Positions 31,418-40,770 are shown, counted from the first letter of the stretch. The stretch: 64,000 nt of DNA from Scatomorpha stercorigallinarum (GCA_944387865.1 CALXGN010000006.1:1-64000); one strand, 5' to 3'. Notes: generated by a model from the letters alone, not told the origin. Translations and numbers: made by a program.

Positions 31418-32769
31418 CACTTCACCCCCACGAGGTGGCCGCTCTTGCGCATGGCGTCGATTATGGCGTCCACGCTGCGCTCGCACTCATCGTCCGTTTC
31501 CGCCTCGGCCATCACGCGCAGCAGCGGCTCGGTGCCGCTCTTGCGCAGGAGGACGCGCCCGCGGTCGCCCAGGCGCGCCTCTTCGGCGGCCACGGCGGCG
31601 GTGACGGCGCTGTCCGCAAGCGTGCTGTCCTTGTCGTCCACGACGACGTTTTTCAGCACCTGCGGATAGATGGTCACCGGCTCGCAGAGCTTGCTCAGCG
31701 GCTGGCGCGTGTCCAGCATCGCCTGCATCACCTTGAGCGCGGTGATGAGCCCGTCGCCGGTGGTGGCGTATTTGGAGAAGATTATGTGCCCGCTCTGCTC
31801 CCCGCCGATGAGGTGTCCGTGCTCGCGCATGTTCTCCCAGACGTACTTGTCGCCGACGGCGGTCTTTTCATAGTTTATCCCGGCCGCGTCGAGCGCCTTG
31901 TAGAGGCCGAGGTTGCTCATGACGGTGGTGACGACAGTGTTGGTGTCCAGCCGGCCGCGGTCCTTCATGTGCCTGGCGCAGATGTACATTATCTTGTCGC
32001 CGGAGACCACCTCGCCGTTTTCGTCCACGGCCAGGCAGCGGTCGGCGTCCCCGTCGAAGGCGAAGCCGACGTCCAGCCCCTCCTCGCGCACGAGCTTCTG
32101 CAGGTTGGCGAGGTGGGTGGAGCCGCAGTCCACGTTGATGTTCAGCCCGTCCGGCCGGGCGCTGATGACATAGGTGTCCGCCCCCAGGGCGTCGAACACG
32201 CTCTTGGCAATCATCCAGGTGCTGCCGTTTGCGCAGTCCAGGCCGACCTTCACGCCCTTGTAGGAGTGGGTGGAGAGGCTGATGAGATAGCCTATGTAGC
32301 GGTTGCGCCCGGCGGAGTAATCCACCGTGCGGCCGATGTCGGCGCCCACGGCCAGCGGCGGCTCGGGCGCGATGCCGTCGAGGTATTTTTCTATCTCGTC
32401 CAGCACGGCCTGCTCCATCTTCTCGCCGTCGCCGTTGATGAGCTTGATGCCGTTGTCGTGATAGGGGTTGTGGCTGGCGCTGATCATCACGCCGCAGTCA
32501 AAGTCGTCCACGCGCGCGATGTAGCTGACGCTGGGCGTGGTGGTGACGTGCAGCAGATAGGCGTCCGCCCCCGAGCTGGTGAGCCCGGCGGCCAGCGCGC
32601 ACTCGTACATGTAGCTGCTGCGGCGCGTATCCTTGCCGATGACGACGTTGCAGCCCTTGCCGCGGCCAAAGTACCAGCCGATGAAGCGCCCGATCTTAAA
32701 GGCGTGCTCGGCTGTGAGATCGACGTTGGCTTCGCCGCGGAAGCCGTCCGTCCCGAAATATTTTGACAT
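31417..32769 (-). CDS. glmM: Phosphoglucosamine mutase
   Basis: GlmM converts glucosamine 6-phosphate to glucosamine 1-phosphate on the path to UDP-GlcNAc. The length is 450 residues. The entry motif is YFGTDGFRGEAN, the phosphoserine loop is ISASHNPYHDNGIK (about residues 95-108), the Mg loop is DGDADRCLAVD (about 240), and the phosphate-binding C-terminal loop is LLRKSGTEPLLRVM. The start follows GGAGGTAAAC. It is coupled to the next gene by overlapping stop and start codons. Confidence 0.96.
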   Translation of the reverse strand: MSKYFGTDGFRGEANVDLTAEHAFKIGRFIGWYFGRGKGCNVVIGKDTRRSSYMYECALAAGLTSSGADAYLLHVTTTPSVSYIARVDDFDCGVMISASHNPYHDNGIKLINGDGEKMEQAVLDEIEKYLDGIAPEPPLAVGADIGRTVDYSAGRNRYIGYLISLSTHSYKGVKVGLDCANGSTWMIAKSVFDALGADTYVISARPDGLNINVDCGSTHLANLQKLVREEGLDVGFAFDGDADRCLAVDENGEVVSGDKIMYICARHMKDRGRLDTNTVVTTVMSNLGLYKALDAAGINYEKTAVGDKYVWENMREHGHLIGGEQSGHIIFSKYATTGDGLITALKVMQAMLDTRQPLSKLCEPVTIYPQVLKNVVVDDKDSTLADSAVTAAVAAEEARLGDRGRVLLRKSGTEPLLRVMAEAETDDECERSVDAIIDAMRKSGHLVGVK

Positions 32770-32794
32770 GTTTACCTCCTGGAAACAGGCAAAC

Positions 32795-32820
32795 CGCGCC
32801 GGGCGTTCGCGCCGGCGCGG
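32795..32820 (-). other. Intergenic hairpin between nagB and glmM
   Basis: The CCGCGCCGG / CCGGCGCGG arms lie in the short nagB-glmM gap, with no U-tract. It may be an mRNA-processing or stability stem. Confidence 0.4.
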
Positions 32821-32832
32821 CGCTTGGGATAT

Positions 32833-33555
32833 TTAAGAGAGTTTGGCCGCCGCCGCGTGGTCGAGGTAGAGAGTCACATCCTCGTGCAGCTGCAGCAGGG
32901 AAGCGGGCACGGCGATGTCCGGCCGGCCCTCCACCGTCTTTTTGATGATGTCGGCCTTGGCCTCGCCAAAGGCGAGCAGGATGATGCTGCGGGCCTTCAT
33001 CACGGTGTGTATGCCCATGGTGACGGCGTGCGTGGGCACCTCGTCGATGGAGCGGAAGAAGCGCTTGTTGGCCTCGCGCGTCGAGTCCGTCAGCTTGACG
33101 ATGTGCGTGACGGAGGTGAAGGGCGTGAGCGGCTCGTTGAAGCCGATATGTCCGTTGTTGCCGATGCCGAGGAGCTGGAGGTCGATGCCGCCGGCCTCGT
33201 CGATCAGCTTGTCGTACTCCGCGGCCTCCGCGTCGTCCTTCACGCTGCCGGAGGGGACATGTGTGCGCTCCATTTTTATGTCAACCTTGGAGAAGAGGTT
33301 GTGGTCCATGAAATAGCGGTAGCTCTGCTCGTTCGTGCCGTCAAGGCCGATGTACTCGTCAAGGTTGAAGGTGCTGCACTCCGCGAAGGAGAGCCCCCCC
33401 GCGGCGCAGAGGCGGGCCAGCTCGGCGTAGAGGCCGAGCGGCGTGGAGCCGGTGGCCAGGCCGAGTACGGCGTTGGGCTTGGCGTTGAGCAGGTTTACAT
33501 AACGCTGCGCTGCCTGGGCGCAGGCTTCCTCCTGGGTGCCGATGACAAGTTTCAT
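32833..33555 (-). CDS. nagB: Glucosamine-6-phosphate deaminase
   Basis: NagB converts glucosamine 6-phosphate to fructose 6-phosphate plus ammonia, recycling amino sugars. The length of 240 residues is the short form without the C-terminal allosteric extension. Motifs are LGLATGSTPLGLY (phosphate loop, about residues 31-43), FNLDEYIGL (catalytic Asp), LGIGNNGHIGFNEP (catalytic His) and the late LAFGEAKADIIKKTVEG. In the same operon as glmM it sits at the branch between glycolysis and cell-wall synthesis. The start is behind GGAGGGTCATAT. Confidence 0.96.
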   Translation of the reverse strand: MKLVIGTQEEACAQAAQRYVNLLNAKPNAVLGLATGSTPLGLYAELARLCAAGGLSFAECSTFNLDEYIGLDGTNEQSYRYFMDHNLFSKVDIKMERTHVPSGSVKDDAEAAEYDKLIDEAGGIDLQLLGIGNNGHIGFNEPLTPFTSVTHIVKLTDSTREANKRFFRSIDEVPTHAVTMGIHTVMKARSIILLAFGEAKADIIKKTVEGRPDIAVPASLLQLHEDVTLYLDHAAAAKLS

Positions 33556-33581
33556 ATATGACCCTCCGATAAAATGTATTT

Positions 33582-34793
33582 TCAGAGTATGCCTTTTATT
33601 CTCTCCACGGCCTCGCGGGTACGCTCCGCGTCGCCGAAGGCGGTCACGCGGATGAAGCCCTCGCCGCTGGGGCCGAAGCCCTCGCCCGGGGTGGTTACGA
33701 CGCCCGCTTCGCTGAGCAGGCGGTCGAAAAACTCCCAGGAGCCGGCTCCGTGCGGCGCGCGGAACCAGATGTACGGGGAATCCGTCCCGCCGTACACCTC
33801 GAGCCCGGCGGCGGACAACCCGGAGCGTATGACGCGGGCGTTTTCCATGTAGTAGCCTATCATTTCAGCGATCTGCGCCTTGCCCTCCGGGCTGTAGGTG
33901 GCCTCGGCGGCGCGCTGGATGACATAGGCCGTGCCGTTGAACTTGGTGGACTGGCGGCGCATCCACATGTCGTAGAGGCTCTCGCCGCCGCGCACCAGCG
34001 CGCGGGGGATAACTGTCCAGCCGCAGCGGGTGCCGGTGAAGCCGGCGGTTTTGGAGAAGCTGCCGAACTCTATTGCGCACTTTTCGGCCCCGGGGATCTC
34101 GTATATGCTGCGCGGGAGGGCCGGGTCGGTGATGTACGCGCGGTAGGCCGCGTCGTAGAGGATGACGCTGCCGTGCTCGTTGGCGTAGTCCACCCAGGGC
34201 TGGAGCTGCTCCCTGGTGGCGGCCATGCCGGTGGGGTTGTTCGGGAAGCAGAGGTAGATGAGGTCCGGGACGCGCTCGGGCAGCGCGGGGAAGAAGCCGT
34301 TTTCCGGCGTGCAGGGCATGTAGACGATGTTCGTCCACTTTTCCCCGTCCCAGTCCCCGGCACGGCCGGACATGGCGTTGGCGTCGATATAGACGGGGTA
34401 CACGGGGTCGCAGACGGCCACCACGCAGTCCTCGGAGAAGATGTCGCCGATGTTGCCGCAGTCGCTCTTGGCCCCGTCCGAGACGAAGAGCTCATCCGGC
34501 GAGATTTTCACGCCGAGCGGCTCGTAGTCGTTCGCCACTATGGCCTCGCGGAGGAAATCGTAGCCCTCATAGGGGCCGTAGCCCATGAAGGTGGCCTTAT
34601 CCGCCATCTCGTCCGCGGCGCGCTTGAGCGCCGCGACGCAGGCCTCGGGCAGGGGGAGGGTGACGTCCCCGATGCCGAGCTTTATGATGTCGGCGTCCGG
34701 GTTTGCGGCGGAGAAAGCGGCCGTGCGCCGCGCGACCTCGGCGAAGAGGTAGCTGCCGGGGAGCTTTGAGTAGTTTTCGTTGAGCTTTACCAT
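33582..34793 (-). CDS. dapL: LL-diaminopimelate aminotransferase
   Basis: This PLP enzyme forms LL-diaminopimelate directly from tetrahydrodipicolinate, bypassing the acylated DapD/C/E route. The product has 403 residues from the ATG at 34793 (MVKLNENYSKL). The PLP Lys is in SFSKTAGFTGTRCGW (about residue 235). Upstream are KLGIGDVTLPLP and the FPNNPTG loop. The next gene upstream, dapF, uses its product. DapL is typical of Clostridia and related anaerobes. Confidence 0.95.
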   Translation of the reverse strand: MVKLNENYSKLPGSYLFAEVARRTAAFSAANPDADIIKLGIGDVTLPLPEACVAALKRAADEMADKATFMGYGPYEGYDFLREAIVANDYEPLGVKISPDELFVSDGAKSDCGNIGDIFSEDCVVAVCDPVYPVYIDANAMSGRAGDWDGEKWTNIVYMPCTPENGFFPALPERVPDLIYLCFPNNPTGMAATREQLQPWVDYANEHGSVILYDAAYRAYITDPALPRSIYEIPGAEKCAIEFGSFSKTAGFTGTRCGWTVIPRALVRGGESLYDMWMRRQSTKFNGTAYVIQRAAEATYSPEGKAQIAEMIGYYMENARVIRSGLSAAGLEVYGGTDSPYIWFRAPHGAGSWEFFDRLLSEAGVVTTPGEGFGPSGEGFIRVTAFGDAERTREAVERIKGIL

Positions 34794-34804
34794 TGCGCGC
34801 CTCC

Positions 34805-35638
34805 TCACAGCTTCAGCTCGCCGTCGAACACCGTGACGGCGGGGCCGGTCATGTAGATGAGGTCCGCCTCGCGGTCCCACTCGATGAGCAGCTCGCCGCC
34901 GCGCAGGCGCAGCGTGGCGCTCTCGGCGCACTTGCCGTTGAGCACCGCCGCGGCAAGCGAGGCGGTGGAGCCGGTGCCGCAGGCGAGGGTCTCGCCGCTG
35001 CCGCGCTCCCAGACGCGCATTTTCAGCGTGTGCTCGTCTATGACCTCGACAAATTCGGTGTTTATTCGCTCGGGGAAGCGCGGGTCGTTCTCGAAGAGCG
35101 GGCCGATATCCGGCAGGTCCAGCCAGTCGACGTCCTCCACGAACACCACCGCGTGCGGGTTGCCCACATTGACGCAGGTGACGGACCAGAGCGTGCCGCC
35201 GATCTCCATCGGCTGGCCGATGAACTCCGGCGTGTCCGCCAGCACGGGTATCTTCGCAGAGGCGAACTCCGGCCGGCCCATGCAGACGCGCACGGATTCC
35301 ACCCTGCCGTCCGCCACATTCAACCACAGGGTCTTGACGCCCGCGCCCGTCTCCACGTCGATGACGGTCTTATCCGTCATGCCGTGCTCGTATACATATT
35401 TGGCCACGCAGCGGATGCCGTTGCCGCACATCTCGCCGGCCGAGCCGTCGGCGTTGTACATATCCATGCGGAAATCGGCCACATCGGAGGGGCAGATGCA
35501 GATGAGCCCGTCCCCGCCCACGCCGAAGTGCCGGTCGGAGACATACCGCGCCAGGGCGGGGCGGTCCTCCACCGTCTCCTCAAAGCAGTTGACGTAGACA
35601 TAGTCGTTGCCGCAGCCGTGCATTTTGGTGAATCGCAT
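34805..35638 (-). CDS. dapF: Diaminopimelate epimerase
   Basis: DapF turns LL- into meso-diaminopimelate for peptidoglycan and lysine. The length of 277 residues is normal. The two active-site cysteines are in EMCGNGIRC (about residue 73) and ACGTGSTAS (about 215). The start MRFTKMHGCGNDYV is the family's signature beginning. AAAAAGGAG precedes it. It is the first gene of the five-gene operon. Confidence 0.97.
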   Translation of the reverse strand: MRFTKMHGCGNDYVYVNCFEETVEDRPALARYVSDRHFGVGGDGLICICPSDVADFRMDMYNADGSAGEMCGNGIRCVAKYVYEHGMTDKTVIDVETGAGVKTLWLNVADGRVESVRVCMGRPEFASAKIPVLADTPEFIGQPMEIGGTLWSVTCVNVGNPHAVVFVEDVDWLDLPDIGPLFENDPRFPERINTEFVEVIDEHTLKMRVWERGSGETLACGTGSTASLAAAVLNGKCAESATLRLRGGELLIEWDREADLIYMTGPAVTVFDGELKL

Positions 35639-35689
35639 ATGCAGTCGCTCCTTTTTACAAGGACTTGCCCCGCTCGCGGAGCAGAAACT

Positions 35690-35718
35690 ATTATATACGA
35701 ATTCCCCGCCCCTTGCAA
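35690..35718 (-). promoter_or_regulatory. Promoter of the dapF operon
   Basis: -35 TTGCAA (35713-35718) and -10 TATAAT (35690-35695) are separated by 17 bp on the minus strand. Confidence 0.75.
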
Positions 35719-35789
35719 GAATTTTGGCTCAAAAGGCGCTGCATACGGAAAAACAGGGAGGCCGGCGGCCTCCCTGTCCGTGGGTGGTG

Positions 35790-37613
35790 CTATTGCAGTA
35801 TGCGCTGGGCGGATTCCTCGGCGAACTGCTTGCTGTAGAGCTCGTGGTAATAGCCCTTTTTCATCAGCAGCTCGCGGTGCGTCCCCTGCTCGACGATGCG
35901 CCCGTCGTGGACGACCAGTATCAGGTCGGCGCGGCGGATGGTGGAGAGCCGGTGGGCGATGAGGAAGCTCGTGCGGTCCGTGAGTATGTGCTCGATGGCG
36001 TCCTGGATGAGCTGCTCGGTCTGCGTGTCGATGGAGCTGGTGGCCTCGTCGAGCACGAAGATGCGCGGGTCCGCCAGGACGGCGCGGGCGAAGGAGATGA
36101 GCTGTTTTTCGCCGGTGGAGAGCTTGTCCCCTCCCTCGCCGACGTCGCTGTCCCAGCCGTTTTCCAGCCGCTCCACCACGCGGTCGGCCGACACGGCGCG
36201 GGCCGCGGCCTCGATCTCCTCATCCGTGGCGTCCAGCCGCCCGTAGCGGATGTTCTCGCGCACGGAGCCGGAGAAGAGGTGCGGGCTCTGCAGCACATAG
36301 CCGATGGCGGAGTGCAGCCACAGCTGGCTGCGCTCGCGGTAATCGCGCCCGTCTATCAGTATCTGCCCGGAGGTGGGCTCGAAAAAGCGGCAGGCCAGGT
36401 TGACGAGCGTGCTCTTGCCCGCGCCGGTCTCGCCGACTATGGCGACGGTGGTGCCGGCGGGGATTTTCAGGTTGAAGTGGCTGAGCACGTCCTCGCCGCC
36501 GTCGGGGTAGCGGAAGGTGACGTCGCGGAACTCGATGTCGCCGCGGATGGGCTCCCAGTTCTCGCGCTTTGGGTGCAGGGAGTCGCCGTATCTCTCAACG
36601 ACCTCCGGCGTTTCCTTCACCAGCGGCTCGGTGTCGAGCAGCCCGGTGACGCGCTCGATGCTGGCCTGGATGCTGATGAACTCGGCGATATACTCCGCCA
36701 CCAGCTGCACGGGCTCGAAGATGCCCACGGCGTAAGTGGTGAAGGCGGAGAGCGTGCCCAGCTCGATGAGCCCCTGCAGCGAGAGCTGCCCGCCGCGCAC
36801 GAGTATCACCGCCACCGCCATGGTGGAGAGGAAGAGCACCAGCGGCACGTACACGGCGCGCACGCGCGTGGCTTTCACGCCGCTTTCGTACATCTCGCCG
36901 GTCAGGCGGCGGAAGCTCTCCGTGTTGTCGCGCTCGATGACCAGCGTCTTGGAGGTCTTGGCGCCCGTGATGCCCTCGTTGAAGGCGCCCGTGATGCGGC
37001 TGTTCAGCTTGCGCACGCGGCGGTTCCACAGCAGCAGCCGGCCCTGGAAATAGGCCGTGGCGAGGGCTATCAGCGGCACGATGACGATGACCACCAGCGC
37101 CAGCCGCCAGTTGAGCAGCAGCATGGAGATGAGCGCGCCCGTGAGGTAGAATACCGCCCAGATGACGTCCGGCAGCGCCCAGCCGATGATGCCGGCGATC
37201 TTCATCGTGTCGCTCATCACGCGGCTGAGGATATAGCCCACGGGCGTCACGTTGTAGTAGGAAAAGCTCAGCGTCTGCAGGTGCGTGAAGGCGGCGCGGC
37301 GCATGTCGCGCCCCACGGTCATCTCGATGAACATGGAGTTGCGCCCCATGCCGAGCACGGCGAGCGTCTGCGTCATGATGGCGCCCAGGTAGCAGAGCGC
37401 GAACACCCAGAGCCCGTTGAGCGTGCCCGCTTCGATGAACTCGTCCACGGCGTAGCGCTGGAAGAGCGGCAGCAGCACGTCCATCAGCGCCGTCAGGCAG
37501 TTGAAGAAGAGCATCAGGGCAAAGGCCTTCTTGTAGGGCGAGACGAAGGGCAGCAGGCGCTTCCAGGTGCGGATGCTGAATTTCTGGCTGTATTCCTGTT
37601 CGTCATATCCCAT
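35790..37613 (-). CDS. ABC exporter half-transporter, catalytic-site subunit
   Basis: The 607-residue protein has six membrane helices followed by an ATPase domain. Walker A is GETGAGKST and Walker B is FVLDEATSSIDT with the catalytic Glu. Its signature is degenerate (KLSTGEKQ). The partner encoded just upstream has the reverse pattern, so the two form a heterodimer with one working ATP site. Family relatives include BmrD/TM288-type multidrug exporters. The start overlaps the end of the partner gene by 11 bases. The leader of the operon points to drug-induced expression. Confidence 0.9.
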   Translation of the reverse strand: MGYDEQEYSQKFSIRTWKRLLPFVSPYKKAFALMLFFNCLTALMDVLLPLFQRYAVDEFIEAGTLNGLWVFALCYLGAIMTQTLAVLGMGRNSMFIEMTVGRDMRRAAFTHLQTLSFSYYNVTPVGYILSRVMSDTMKIAGIIGWALPDVIWAVFYLTGALISMLLLNWRLALVVIVIVPLIALATAYFQGRLLLWNRRVRKLNSRITGAFNEGITGAKTSKTLVIERDNTESFRRLTGEMYESGVKATRVRAVYVPLVLFLSTMAVAVILVRGGQLSLQGLIELGTLSAFTTYAVGIFEPVQLVAEYIAEFISIQASIERVTGLLDTEPLVKETPEVVERYGDSLHPKRENWEPIRGDIEFRDVTFRYPDGGEDVLSHFNLKIPAGTTVAIVGETGAGKSTLVNLACRFFEPTSGQILIDGRDYRERSQLWLHSAIGYVLQSPHLFSGSVRENIRYGRLDATDEEIEAAARAVSADRVVERLENGWDSDVGEGGDKLSTGEKQLISFARAVLADPRIFVLDEATSSIDTQTEQLIQDAIEHILTDRTSFLIAHRLSTIRRADLILVVHDGRIVEQGTHRELLMKKGYYHELYSKQFAEESAQRILQ

Positions 37614-39450
37614 TTTTCGCCGCCTCCTCCCCGAGCAGCAGCCTGTCGTCGCTGCTCATCTGGATGTCGTAGATGTCGCGGTAGATGCCGGGGCGGGCGA
37701 TGAGCTCCTCGTGCGTCCCGATATCGGCCACGCGCCCCTCGGAGAGCACGAGGATGCGCTGCGCCTGCATGAGCGTGGTGATGCGGTGCGAGATGAGTAT
37801 CACCGTGGCCGAGCCGAGGCTGTGCGCGAGCTCGGCGCGTATTTTGGCGTCCGTCTCCGCGTCCACGGCGGAGAGGGAGTCGTCGAACACCATGATCGGG
37901 GCGCCCTGCATCAGCATCCGCGCTATCGCCACGCGCTGCTTCTGCCCGCCGGAGAGCGTCACGCCGCGCTCGCCGACCATGGTCCCATAGCCGTCGGCGA
38001 ATTCGGTGATGGCCTCGTCCACGCAGGCGATGCCCGCCGCGCGGCGTATTTCGGCCTCCTCCGCGCCCGGCTTCGCGGCGGAGATGTTCTCCGCTATCGT
38101 GCGGGAGAAGAGGAAGGGCTCCTGCAGCACGAGCCCGATGTTCCGGCGCAGGTAGGAGCGGTCAATGTCGCGTATGTCCACGCCGCCGACGCTTATCTCC
38201 CCCTGTCCCTCGCCGAGGTCGTAGAGCCGGTCAAGCAGGTGGACGAGGGTGCTCTTCCCGCTGCCGGTGCCTCCGAGGATGGCGAAGGTGGAGCCGGCGG
38301 GGATGGTGAAGCTCACGTCGTGCAGCACCTCGCAGCCCTCGTAGCCGAAGGCGACGTGCTTGAATTCGATGTCGCCCGTCATGGGCGGGGTGAGCTCCTG
38401 CCCCGTGGCGCCCTCGGGCTCGGAGTTGAGTATGTAGCCCACGCGGTCTATCGACACACCGGCCTTGCTCATCTCCGCGAGGACGCGCCCGAGGCTCCTT
38501 ATCGGCCAGGCGAGGGAGGAGGAGTAGCTGACAAAGACGAGGAAGCTGCCGAGCGTCAGGTCACCGTTCACGGCCTCAACCACGCCGGCGACGATGGTGA
38601 CGAACACCTGTGCGCTGGTGAGCAGCGTGCCGGAGGCCCAGAAGAGGCTGAGCACGCGCCCGAGCTTGATCCAGAGGCTGGAAAACCCGTCGTTTTTCTC
38701 GTTGAACTTGTCGATTTCGTACATTTCCCGCCCGAACGCGCGCACCACGCGCACGCCGGTCAGGTTTTCCTGCACCATGGTGGTCAGCTCGCCCTCGGCC
38801 TCGTCCGCCGCCTTGAAGCGGGAGGCGATGCGCCGGTAAAAGAGCCAGGAGCTCAGCCCGGTGACAGGCACGAAGAGCACGACGATCAGCGAGAGGCGCA
38901 CGTTCATCGAGAACATGATGGAGAGGTAGAGCGACATCAGAAACAGCGTGCGGGCGACCTCGACAAGCTGGTTGCACACGAAGTTGCGTATCACCTCGAC
39001 GTCCGAGGTGCAGCGCTGTATCATCTCGCCGGTCTGGTGGGCGGTGTGCCACTCGAAGGGCAGGGACTGTATGTGCCCGAAGAGCGCGTCGCGTATGCCC
39101 TTCACGAAGCCCTCGGAGCCCTTCGCCAGCGAGACGCGCTGGCCGTAGCCGCAGAAGGCCCTGAGCGCCGCGGAGACCGCGACCGCCGCCGCAGCTATCC
39201 AGAGCGCGCGGTAGGGCTCGGCGCGCAGGTCCTCGAAGCCGAGCGCGGCGAGCAGCCACGCGGGGAGGTTCGTGCTCTCCGAGCCGAGGATGGAGTCCAC
39301 GGTCACGCGGATTATCTGCGGCGTGAGCGCGTTGAAGGCCATGCCCAGCATGGCGAAGAGCAGCCCGAGGACAAAATGTCCCCAGACGGCGCGCACGAAA
39401 CGGCCTATAAGCGAGGCTTTGCCGCCCCTTGTAAGTTTTGTTTCCGTCAT
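37603..39450 (-). CDS. ABC exporter half-transporter, degenerate-site subunit
   Basis: The product has 615 residues from the ATG at 39450, which is 7 nt past GGGGG; an ATG 18 bases earlier has no ribosome site. The six-helix exporter domain is followed by an ATPase with Walker A GGTGSGKST, canonical signature LSGGQKQRVAIARML, and Walker B MVFDDSLSAVD in which Asp replaces the catalytic Glu. That substitution marks the non-hydrolytic half of heterodimers such as BmrC or TM287. It lies directly behind an attenuator with a 23-codon leader gene. Confidence 0.9.
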   Translation of the reverse strand: MTETKLTRGGKASLIGRFVRAVWGHFVLGLLFAMLGMAFNALTPQIIRVTVDSILGSESTNLPAWLLAALGFEDLRAEPYRALWIAAAAVAVSAALRAFCGYGQRVSLAKGSEGFVKGIRDALFGHIQSLPFEWHTAHQTGEMIQRCTSDVEVIRNFVCNQLVEVARTLFLMSLYLSIMFSMNVRLSLIVVLFVPVTGLSSWLFYRRIASRFKAADEAEGELTTMVQENLTGVRVVRAFGREMYEIDKFNEKNDGFSSLWIKLGRVLSLFWASGTLLTSAQVFVTIVAGVVEAVNGDLTLGSFLVFVSYSSSLAWPIRSLGRVLAEMSKAGVSIDRVGYILNSEPEGATGQELTPPMTGDIEFKHVAFGYEGCEVLHDVSFTIPAGSTFAILGGTGSGKSTLVHLLDRLYDLGEGQGEISVGGVDIRDIDRSYLRRNIGLVLQEPFLFSRTIAENISAAKPGAEEAEIRRAAGIACVDEAITEFADGYGTMVGERGVTLSGGQKQRVAIARMLMQGAPIMVFDDSLSAVDAETDAKIRAELAHSLGSATVILISHRITTLMQAQRILVLSEGRVADIGTHEELIARPGIYRDIYDIQMSSDDRLLLGEEAAKNGI

Positions 39451-39472
39451 TTTATCCCCCATAGACACAAAA

Positions 39473-39496
39473 ATGCACCGCCGGAAGGCGGTGCAT
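39473..39496 (-). terminator. Attenuator terminator before the ABC exporter
   Basis: Ten-base perfect arms ATGCACCGCC / GGCGGTGCAT with a four-base loop are followed on the minus strand by a short U-tract. It lies between the leader gene and the exporter start. Confidence 0.8.
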
Positions 39497-39525
39497 GTAA
39501 GGCCGAAAACGCGCCAAAGGCGCCC

Positions 39526-39597
39526 TTAATGGCATACAGGTATCGCCGCCGGGGTAGTGAAAAACATTGCTGCCTTGCTGCTGAACTTGCGGGCCAT
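39526..39597 (-). CDS. 23-residue leader peptide of the ABC exporter operon
   Basis: This short frame starts at 39597 behind a consensus AAAGGAGG (39606-39613, 8-nt spacing) and ends with TAA at 39526-39528. The peptide begins MARKFSSKAAMFF, contains TTPAAIP and ends VCH. Its 3' part includes GGCGG (39550-39546), which can pair with CCGCC of the terminator's first arm. Thus translation or stalling here could decide whether the terminator forms, as for BmrB before bmrCD in Bacillus subtilis. The coding call rests on the ribosome site and position. Confidence 0.7.
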   Translation of the reverse strand: MARKFSSKAAMFFTTPAAIPVCH

Positions 39598-39641
39598 CCT
39601 GTACGCCTCCTTTCAAAAATCTGCGACTGCGCGCAAAAAGT

Positions 39642-39670
39642 AATATACCTCAGTTCATTCCGCCTGTCAA
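39642..39670 (-). promoter_or_regulatory. Promoter of the ABC exporter operon
   Basis: -35 TTGACA (39665-39670) and -10 TATATT (39642-39647) are 17 bp apart on the minus strand. They lie just after the mreB-like stop codon, so the leader-exporter unit is transcribed on its own. Confidence 0.85.
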
Positions 39671-39689
39671 GGACATTTTGCCAAAACGT

Positions 39690-40721
39690 TCACGCGCGGA
39701 GCTGCCTCTTGCGGGCGAAATTCACCATGCCGTCGTGCATGTCGTTCAGCCCGTGGAGCATCTTGCCCGCGCCGTACGCCTGGCAGGAGACGGGGTCGTC
39801 CACCACGAGGGTGCGTATGCCCGTGTCCTCCTCCACGAGGCGGTCGAAGCCATAGAGCAGGCTGCCGCCGCCGGACATTATTATGCCGTTTTGCGAAATG
39901 TCGCTCACCAGCTCGGGCGGCGTGCGCTCGAGGACGAGGTGTATGCTCTCGAGGATCGTCTTTGCGGGCTCCAGGAGCACGTCGACGAGCTCGGCGGAGC
40001 TGATCTGCACCATTTTGGGCAGGCCGGTGACGAGGTCGCGCCCCTTTACCTCCTCGAGGCCGATGTCCGGCTTCTGGACCAGGCAGCCGATGCTCATCTT
40101 TACCTCCTCGGCGGTCTTGGAGCCTATAAGCACGTTGTGCCTGCGGCGGACATAGCGGACTATCGCCTCGTCGAATTCCCCGCCGGCGACGCGGATGGAC
40201 TCGCACTCGGCCACGCCGTTCAGGGAGACGACGGCGGTTTCCGTGGTGCCGCCTCCGATGTCGATGACAAGGTGGCCGTCCGGCTTTGAGACGTCCACCC
40301 CGGCGCCGGTGGCGGTGGCGACGGCGCTCTCAACAAGGTAGACCTTCCTGGCGCCGGCCTCGACCGCGGCGTCGATCAGCGCGCGCTCCTCCACGCCGCT
40401 GATGCTGCCGGGCACGGTGAGCAGCACGCGGGGCTTGAACAGGCTGAAGCTGGTCACCCGGCCTATAAGCTCGCGCAACATGGCCACGGTCATGTCGTAG
40501 TCGGAGATGACGCCGTTCGATATTGGGTGTATCGGCACGATGCTCGCCGGGGTGCGGCCGAGCATCTTCTGCGCCTCGCGCCCGACCTTGAGCAGCTTGC
40601 CGGTGTATTTGTCCACGGCCACTATGGTCGGCTCGCGCACCTGCACGCCCTTGCCGCGTACGAAGAGCAGCACGTCCGTCGTGCCCATGTCTATTGCGAT
40701 GTCGCGTTCGAAAATAAGCAT
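39690..40721 (-). CDS. MreB/Mbl-like rod-shape actin homologue
   Basis: This bacterial actin guides lateral cell-wall synthesis under the membrane. At 343 residues the length is normal. Nucleotide-binding motifs are IAIDMGTTDVLLF (phosphate 1), HLVIDIGGGTTETAVV (phosphate 2) and GIIMSGGGSLLYGF (adenosine). The TPASIVPIHPISNGVISDYD segment is MreB-specific. No mreC or mreD follow, so it is more like an Mbl or MreBH paralogue. The start follows GGAGGGTACTTTGAT. Confidence 0.9.
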   Translation of the reverse strand: MLIFERDIAIDMGTTDVLLFVRGKGVQVREPTIVAVDKYTGKLLKVGREAQKMLGRTPASIVPIHPISNGVISDYDMTVAMLRELIGRVTSFSLFKPRVLLTVPGSISGVEERALIDAAVEAGARKVYLVESAVATATGAGVDVSKPDGHLVIDIGGGTTETAVVSLNGVAECESIRVAGGEFDEAIVRYVRRRHNVLIGSKTAEEVKMSIGCLVQKPDIGLEEVKGRDLVTGLPKMVQISSAELVDVLLEPAKTILESIHLVLERTPPELVSDISQNGIIMSGGGSLLYGFDRLVEEDTGIRTLVVDDPVSCQAYGAGKMLHGLNDMHDGMVNFARKRQLRA

Positions 40722-40770
40722 ATCAAAGTACCCTCCGAAATGTATCTTAGACGGGAGCGGGCGGCTTTAA

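Noticed and set aside
39473..39613. Possible small SRP RNA or other housekeeping RNA upstream of the ABC exporter
   Set aside because: The AAGGCAGC-type words suggested SRP RNA at first, but the conserved GGUCAGG...GGAAGCAGCC apical loop is absent. A ribosome site plus a 23-codon frame and terminator explains the region better.
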